From Auricularia sp. M13 (lineage: Eukaryota; Basidiomycota; Agaricomycetes; Auriculariales; Auriculariaceae), in contig CM073200.1 of the NCBI GenBank assembly GCA_037042915.1, forward strand, positions 3,220,832 to 3,284,831: a DNA stretch of 64,000 nucleotides, in the 5' to 3' direction. The position numbers were made by a program, and so were the translations under genes. Numbering within the stretch: position 1 is the stretch's first letter; the number at the start of each line of letters is the position of its first letter. This document shows positions 60,945 through 64,000 of this stretch, piece by piece. The notes under the pieces are model-generated. The model saw only the letters and a list, made by a program, of their open reading frames with translations, did not search any database and had not been told where the DNA came from.

Positions 60945-61175
60945 CGTGCGCGGTGGCGCAGGAGGCAAGGTCGGAAGATCGGACCTGGAATTCGTGTCAG
61001 CTTTGGTCTTACGAGTGACACGGCTTCCAGGTCAGCGCCATGTTTCCATTCGCTGGTCTGCGAAAGACGCTTCAGTCTGCCCGTTATTGCGAGAATCAGC
61101 TATCTGGCAGAAATCGTGGGAACATCGGATGATTGCGAGATGTCCACTCTTCTTGACTTCTGCTCGCCGTAGCCA

Positions 61176-62105
61176 ATGTCTGGCGGGCCAGATTCAGCGG
61201 CAGCGGCAACCGCGGCAGGAACAGCTGTACAGACGCTGGTGCTTGCAGACGGACGCACGCTCTCCTACGCGGTCTACGGCGACTCTTCGAGCTCAGCACC
61301 CACTGTCTTCTACTTTCACGGCTATCCAGGCTCACATGCGGAGGCAGCTCCGTACCACCGTCCCGCACTCGCTCGCAACCTGCGCATTGTCTCGCTCGAC
61401 CGGCCAGGGATGGGCCACTCGACCTTCCAGCGCGCTCGGCGCCTCGCTGACTGGCCGGCGGACGTGCTCGCGGTGGCCGACCATCTGTCTGTGCAGCGTT
61501 TCGCGCTTATCGGTATGTCGGGTGGTGCGCCTTACGCTTTAGCGTGCGCGCACAGCCATGGCATCTCGAACGAACGACTACGAGGCGTTGCGCTCGTCTC
61601 GGGCTGGTATCCACTGGCCATCCCGTCCGCTCAGCGCGCGACGCTCTGGTTTGCACGCTGGTGTACCCCCCTTGTGCGCTGCGTGCTCTATTGGCTCTTT
61701 GCGCGCGCCGCTACTCGCTCCGACCCCGCGCAGCTCCTCGCGCTCATGAACCGCGAGATTGCGCGAACACCGAGGCCGGACCAGGTCGCATATGACGCGA
61801 ACCGCGACGCGCTATTAGAGAGCATGCGCGGCGCCTTCCGCCAGGGTGCCGCCGGCCTTGCCTGGGACGCGCGTCTGTACGGCTCTCGATGGCATTTTGG
61901 GCTTGAGGACGTCAAGATGGACACCGGTCGGCTCGTCATGTGGCATGGTGCTTTGGATAACGCCTGCTCGCTCGGCATGGCACAGCAAGCTGCTGCGCTA
62001 TTGCAGGGCGCTGAGCTGCGCGTCTCGGCTGACGACGGCCACTTGTCTGTCGCTATGCATAGGGCCGGCGAAATCCTCGACACCTTAAAAGATCTGCTTT
62101 CTTGA
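61176..62105 (+). CDS. Alpha/beta hydrolase (tandem copy 1)
   Basis: Single exon, 309 residues. Family features: LADGRTLSYAVYGDSSSSAP, VFYFHGYPGSHAEAAPYHRP (oxyanion HG), IVSLDRPGMGHSTFQ, nucleophile elbow ALIGMSGGAPYALACA (Ser), acid Asp in MWHGALDNACSL and His in SADDGHLSV. The catalytic triad is intact. No signal peptide, so cytosolic. Substrate unknown; it may act on small esters or epoxides. Its promoter abuts the right Med4 gene. Paralogous to the gene at 62.5 kb (similar motifs in the same order, perhaps 50 percent identity). Confidence 0.88.
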   Translation: MSGGPDSAAAATAAGTAVQTLVLADGRTLSYAVYGDSSSSAPTVFYFHGYPGSHAEAAPYHRPALARNLRIVSLDRPGMGHSTFQRARRLADWPADVLAVADHLSVQRFALIGMSGGAPYALACAHSHGISNERLRGVALVSGWYPLAIPSAQRATLWFARWCTPLVRCVLYWLFARAATRSDPAQLLALMNREIARTPRPDQVAYDANRDALLESMRGAFRQGAAGLAWDARLYGSRWHFGLEDVKMDTGRLVMWHGALDNACSLGMAQQAAALLQGAELRVSADDGHLSVAMHRAGEILDTLKDLLS

Positions 62106-62523
62106 GCTGGCGGCTGCGAAAATTCGCTGTGCTCGTAAAACGGCCTCCTGGGGGATTAGATTTTTCACTATCGGGCAGCTTGCCGGCTTGGTGTTCAATG
62201 CAAATCAATACAGAGGTTCCTCGCTTGCGCGGGCTCCTGCTCCCTTGTGCACAGTAAAATTACGCGGGCAGACATGACTTTCCCGGGCATTCTTGGCCTT
62301 CCCGCGAATGGTTGCCTGGACACGTTACGCTGAGCCGCCGACGCGACACCTGGCGGCGCGTTCTTTGCATACGATTATTACGAACAACGTTGCTGCGATT
62401 CTGGCGGCGTCGTCCAACCACCGCCCGTCAAGCTGCGGCTTGTGCGAGCAACTGCGGCCAGCTTTGAGACTGCTTACGTGGGCAGGAGGATCATGATCAG
62501 TATCAAGTCAAATTTGTGCTGCG
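62106..62523. other. Intergenic between the two hydrolases
   Basis: About 420 bases, no gene supported. Promoter of the second hydrolase. Confidence 0.4.
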
Positions 62524-63504
62524 ATGCAGATCAATCTGGAATCGCATACAAATATGGACGCGTTGCAATGGAGCAACATCATTGAACAACAGCTCGCCTC
62601 CCTCGCCATGACATCTCAGCCAGACACCGACGATGCACGTGTATTCCAGCTCCCCGATGGCCGCACGCTCTCGTACGCCATCTACGGCTCGCCGTCACCC
62701 ACGGCGCCGACGATATTCTACCTACACGGCTTCCCGTCGTCGCACGCCGAGGGGCGCATGTTCCATCGTGCAGGGCTCGCGCGTGGCATTCGCATTATCG
62801 CACCCGACCGGCCAGGCACGGGGCAGTCGACGCACCAACCCGACCGCCGCCTGGTGGACTGGCCCGCCGACCTCCTTTCGCTCGCAGACCATGTGGCAGC
62901 ACAGACGTTTGCGATCATCGGCGTCTCCGGCGGCGCGCCGTACACGCTGGCCTGCGCCCGCGTCCTGCCCCACGAGCGCCTGCGCGGTGCCGCGCTCGTC
63001 TGCGGCCTGTACCCTACCGCGCTCGGCCTAGCGGGCATGGCGATGGAGGGGCGCGGGCTGCTGTGGATTGCGCCGCTGCCCGGCGCGACGTGGCTGCTGA
63101 GCCGCCTCTTCAACTCCGTGCTCACCGACACCGCGCAGCTCGAATCCGCGATGAAGCGCCGGCCAGCGCCGGACCGCGCAGTCTTCGAGAGCAACGAGGA
63201 CAACTTCAGGGACAACATGATCGCTGGCTCGCTTGGTGCCACGCCTGACGGCGCAGCACTGGAGGCGCATATCCTCGGCAGCGCGTGGGGTTTCGAGCTC
63301 GAGGACATTAGTCTTGGCCACAAGCGCATCCTGATGTGGCATGGCGCGCTCGACGAAAACGTCCCGGTTGCCATGGCCCACAAAGCGGCGGCCCTGTTGG
63401 GCGACGCTGCTGAGCTGCATGTCTCGGACGACGAGGCGCACGCGTCGCTTATCGTGCACAAGGCCGACGAAGTGTTGGAGGTGTTGCAGAAGTTCCTTGA
63501 TTGA
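62524..63504 (+). CDS. Alpha/beta hydrolase (tandem copy 2)
   Basis: Single exon, 326 residues. Features: LPDGRTLSYAIYGSPSPTAP, IFYLHGFPSSHAEGRMFHRA, IIAPDRPGTGQSTHQPDRRL, nucleophile elbow AIIGVSGGAPYTLACA, acid Asp in MWHGALDENVPV and His in SDDEAHASLIVH. N-terminal extension of about 30 residues (MQINLESHTNMDALQWSNII) relative to copy 1; an ATG further in (near MTSQPDTDD) is possible. Cytosolic, triad intact. Tandem duplication with copy 1 is evident from the shared motif order. Confidence 0.88.
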   Translation: MQINLESHTNMDALQWSNIIEQQLASLAMTSQPDTDDARVFQLPDGRTLSYAIYGSPSPTAPTIFYLHGFPSSHAEGRMFHRAGLARGIRIIAPDRPGTGQSTHQPDRRLVDWPADLLSLADHVAAQTFAIIGVSGGAPYTLACARVLPHERLRGAALVCGLYPTALGLAGMAMEGRGLLWIAPLPGATWLLSRLFNSVLTDTAQLESAMKRRPAPDRAVFESNEDNFRDNMIAGSLGATPDGAALEAHILGSAWGFELEDISLGHKRILMWHGALDENVPVAMAHKAAALLGDAAELHVSDDEAHASLIVHKADEVLEVLQKFLD

Positions 63505-64000
63505 AGGTCTCTTTGCTTGTTGATTCCCATATGTACCCTGTTATCCTAGGAGATACTGGAAGTCTCGATCCCGTTCATATTCTGTCTTCTACATGGTTAA
63601 TTCTGCGCGCGAGGGCTCAAGAAATACAGTACTTACCTGACGGTACGAGCAGGGCGGCCCAAATAGCAGCTGTTATGTAAAGCGCAAAGTCGTCGCCACA
63701 TTCAATGGGGAATCTCGTGAGATGAAGTCAAGATGAAGTCAGAAAGCAAACGCCGGCCATGGTTAATGCAGCGTTCCTCGGCAATCGCAAAGGTCGACAG
63801 AGCTGCAGTCTAGCAGCAGTCGTGTGGCAGCAAGTCAATGAATTTTGTCTGAATACCCGTATCACGTCACGGTTGGTCCCCCTTGTCAAGACGGATGAGA
63901 ATGGATCCTGGGCATCGTGAAGCTTTTCGCATTCAAATACTGTTTCCTGTCCTGCCTTGCTGATGCCCAGACCTTGACTCCCCCGCCATGGCGGACACGG
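63505..64000. other. Region at window end
   Basis: About 500 bases after the second hydrolase. No gene supported; the window ends before the next recognisable coding sequence. Confidence 0.4.

Larger units (their letters stand above)
57518..61000. repeat. Right arm of the large inverted duplication
   Basis: Reverse complement of 41952-44611, interrupted by the 800-bp element at 57543-58342 and its 6-bp duplication. Without these the arm is about 2.68 kb against 2.66 kb on the left. Contains kinase-like copy C and the second Med4 gene. A 2-base indel near 60955 and point differences separate it from the left arm. Confidence 0.9.

Noticed and set aside
1-64000. Search for retroelement or virus-like features
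   Set aside because: No reverse transcriptase, integrase, capsid or long direct terminal repeats recognised on either strand.

Overview
The window is nuclear DNA of a filamentous basidiomycete, most likely an Agaricomycete. The genes are dense, lie on both strands and are split by many short introns (about 42-80 bases, GT..AG). Lineage markers such as fungal-type mitoribosomal proteins, Dal5-like transporters, F-box/LRR genes and fungus-specific kinase-like genes fit. I see no prokaryotic operon logic, no CRISPR, no convincing tRNA and no retroelement.

Layout. 0.5-1.4 kb: kinase-like gene. 2.1-2.6 kb: ribosomal protein eL37, rebuilt from five exons. 3.1-6.2 kb: a kinesin-14 and an EthD-domain protein. 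7.1-12.8 kb: two F-box proteins flanking an Aurora kinase, then an unknown protein. 12.8-15.6 kb: gene-poor DNA with a possible small transposon and nested palindromes. 15.6-16.8 kb: a disordered protein, followed by 3 kb without a convincing gene. 19.8-21.6 kb: mitoribosomal mS29 (DAP3). 22-29.3 kb: two paralogous Dal5/allantoate-type MFS transporters with a mitochondrial-type rhomboid protease between them, then OHCU decarboxylase, a purine (uric acid) catabolism enzyme. 29.8-32.7 kb: TAF10 and a makorin-type RING E3. 33.9-41.4 kb: secreted GH31 glucosidase, mitoribosomal mL44 and a GH2 beta-mannosidase.

The most unusual part is 41.9-61.0 kb. A block of about 2.7 kb carrying a complete Mediator subunit 4 (Med4) gene and a complete kinase-like gene occurs twice in inverted orientation (41952-44611 and 57518-61000), about 13 kb apart. 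Both copies of both genes appear intact. The right copy also carries an 800-bp non-autonomous DNA transposon with long terminal inverted repeats, subterminal repeats and a 6-bp target duplication, 11 bases upstream of the kinase-like start codon. A third, diverged kinase-like paralogue lies just upstream. Identity between the arms is very high on the Med4 side and lower at the kinase 5' end, which suggests gene conversion. Between the arms are an RG-rich small protein, a Gfo/Idh/MocA oxidoreductase, a SET-domain protein, the DNA-repair nuclease APN2 and an unknown protein. The window ends with two tandem alpha/beta hydrolases.

Most genes are unrelated housekeeping genes. Functional grouping is only suggested for the transporter/OHCU decarboxylase stretch and the duplicated Med4/kinase block. 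Exon joins were worked out by eye from splice signals and reading frame; terminal exons of several genes are uncertain, as noted.
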